64,000 bases of DNA from Paratinospora sagittata (lineage: Eukaryota; Streptophyta; Magnoliopsida; Ranunculales; Menispermaceae). Of this stretch, positions 63,301-64,000 are shown one piece after another. A model generated the notes under the pieces. That model ran no database searches. It worked only from the letters and a program-made list of their open reading frames with translations, and was not told the origin of the DNA. The first letter of the stretch is position 1; the number at the start of each line of letters is the position of its first letter. Where the stretch lies: the NCBI GenBank assembly GCA_035771175.1, contig CM069589.1:24198201-24262200 (forward strand). Direction: 5' to 3'. Position numbers and translations under genes: made by a program.

Positions 63301-64000
63301 CAATTTGAGTGAATGCAGATTCCTTGGAAAGAAGAAGAAACAATATTTTCAACGCCTTTTTATTAACTCATATCAGTGTCCGGATTAAACTGTAAGTCTA
63401 TTTGAATTTTTCTTATCGATTCGTACGAGAAGTAATTGAATAATCGGTATGTAACTTTAAATTAACCATAACTTTTTCATTCTGACTCCAATTTGTCTAA
63501 TTGAACATGCTTTAGAAATTGGAAGAAAAGGCATTTTCAATTCTTTTTCACTCCTTCAAATCAAAGTCGGGATAAAAAGTTTTGGCTTTTTGAACATTTC
63601 TTCACGATTTGGTCGATATGTAAGTTGATTGATCGGGATAAAATATTCAAATAGCAATAACATTTTATTCCCGACTCCAGTTTGAGGGATTGAAAATGCG
63701 TTGAAAAGAGGAAGAAACGATATTTTAAACGCCTTTTGAATAAGTCAAATCATACTTCCAAAGAAATGGCTAAGGCTTTTTTATTTTGATTGCTGATTAG
63801 ATTCATAAGTATTGTGGTCAATGGGTAACAAACATTAAAATAGACATAACGTTTTCTTTCCGACTCCAATTTTAGTGAATGCACATTCCTTGGAAAGAAG
63901 AAGAAACAATAGTTTCAACGCCATTTTATTAACTCATTCCAGTGTCAGGAGTAAACTGTATGTCAATTAGAATTTTTCTTATTGATTCATATGAGAAGTA
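57301..64000 (+). repeat. Right end of the window: 1,699-bp and 2,265-bp offset duplications, array continues
   Basis: Two local events overlap. First, 57.85-58.6 kb copies 55.58-56.35 kb at offset 2,265 bp (AAATAGCCATGACATT, GATCGCGGATTAG, GAATGATTGTTG). Second, a nine-monomer unit repeats at offset 1,699 bp: GTCCGG at 58851 and 60550, CGGTGTGTAAC, AACATTATATTC (ATTATATT at 59701 and 61400) and TATTACTGTCAGG. GTCCGG returns at 63378, 2,828 bp after 60550, which is one nine-monomer plus one six-monomer unit. The array is still regular at base 64000. Confidence 0.83.

Larger units (their letters stand above)
1540..64000 (+). repeat. Satellite DNA array, ~188-bp monomers, head-to-tail
   Basis: The whole stretch is one satellite array, about 330 monomers of 187-190 bp in one orientation, continuing past the right edge. 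Successive starts at 1551, 1739, 1928 and 2116, or 2384, 2572, 2759, 2948 and 3136, show the period. Three families alternate in fixed order (alpha, beta, gamma). All share a more conserved first part, with CATAAC or CACAAC, then GACTCC-ATTT, then GTGATTG, GCGTT and GGAAGAAA, and a much more variable second part. The array is A+T-rich. I found no gene, no other inserted element and no inversion. Short open frames recur at multiples of the repeat period and are by-products of the monomers. Plotted strand is arbitrary. Confidence 0.97.

Noticed and set aside
1540..64000. Telomere-type or rDNA spacer repeats
   Set aside because: I saw no runs of TTTAGGG or CCCTAAA and no rRNA gene sequence. The 188-bp unit is unlike short telomere repeats.

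Overview
The window looks like constitutive heterochromatin from a plant nuclear chromosome, probably a eudicot; I cannot name the species. I see no protein-coding gene, tRNA, rRNA or CRISPR array that I would defend. Two things fill the window: the 5' end of an LTR retrotransposon lying in reverse orientation (1-1539), and an uninterrupted, A+T-rich, head-to-tail satellite array (1540-64000) that runs off the right edge. The plant call rests on the retrotransposon: its primer-binding site matches the 3' end of plant initiator tRNA-Met, and its LTR has Ty3/gypsy-like ends.

Region 1-1539. Read on the minus strand this is an LTR (1539 down to 208, TG...CA, about 1.33 kb), then a primer-binding site (202-191), then about 190 bp of A+T-rich leader leaving the window at base 1. 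The LTR holds a ninefold ~20-bp tandem repeat just upstream of a TATA box, and two further two-copy repeats. The element inserted directly into the satellite: array sequence starts at the base after the LTR.

Region 1540-64000. The ground unit is a monomer of about 188 bp (187-190), about 330 copies, all in one orientation. Three diverged monomer families, here called alpha, beta and gamma, follow one another in strict order and make a ~565-bp trimer. Variant trimers combine into a ~1,132-bp six-monomer unit (cleanest at 4646-8042) and a ~1,698-bp nine-monomer unit (cleanest at 2948-4645 and 27891-34682). On top of this are segmental tandem duplications whose offsets I measured from shared rare variants: 4,883 bp (7.7-9.3 to 12.5-14.2 kb), 10,906 bp (9.2-15.2 to 20.1-26.1 kb), 10,550 bp (24.1 to 34.7 kb), 2,028 bp (40.0 to 42.0 kb), 3,012 bp (43.8 to 46.8 kb), 4,501 bp (48.3 to 52.8 kb), 2,265 bp (55.6 to 57.9 kb) and 1,699 bp (about 58.7 to 60.4 kb).

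The array therefore preserves a readable record of unequal exchange: hybrid monomers, shared deletions and nested duplications date each other. The part best worth a second look is 27891-34682, where one 1,698-bp unit has gone from one to four copies in two steps with distinguishable breakpoints. The 188-bp period is close to a nucleosome repeat length, so a centromeric, pericentromeric or subtelomeric role is plausible but cannot be shown from sequence alone. Offsets and junctions were read by eye, so expect errors of a few bases.
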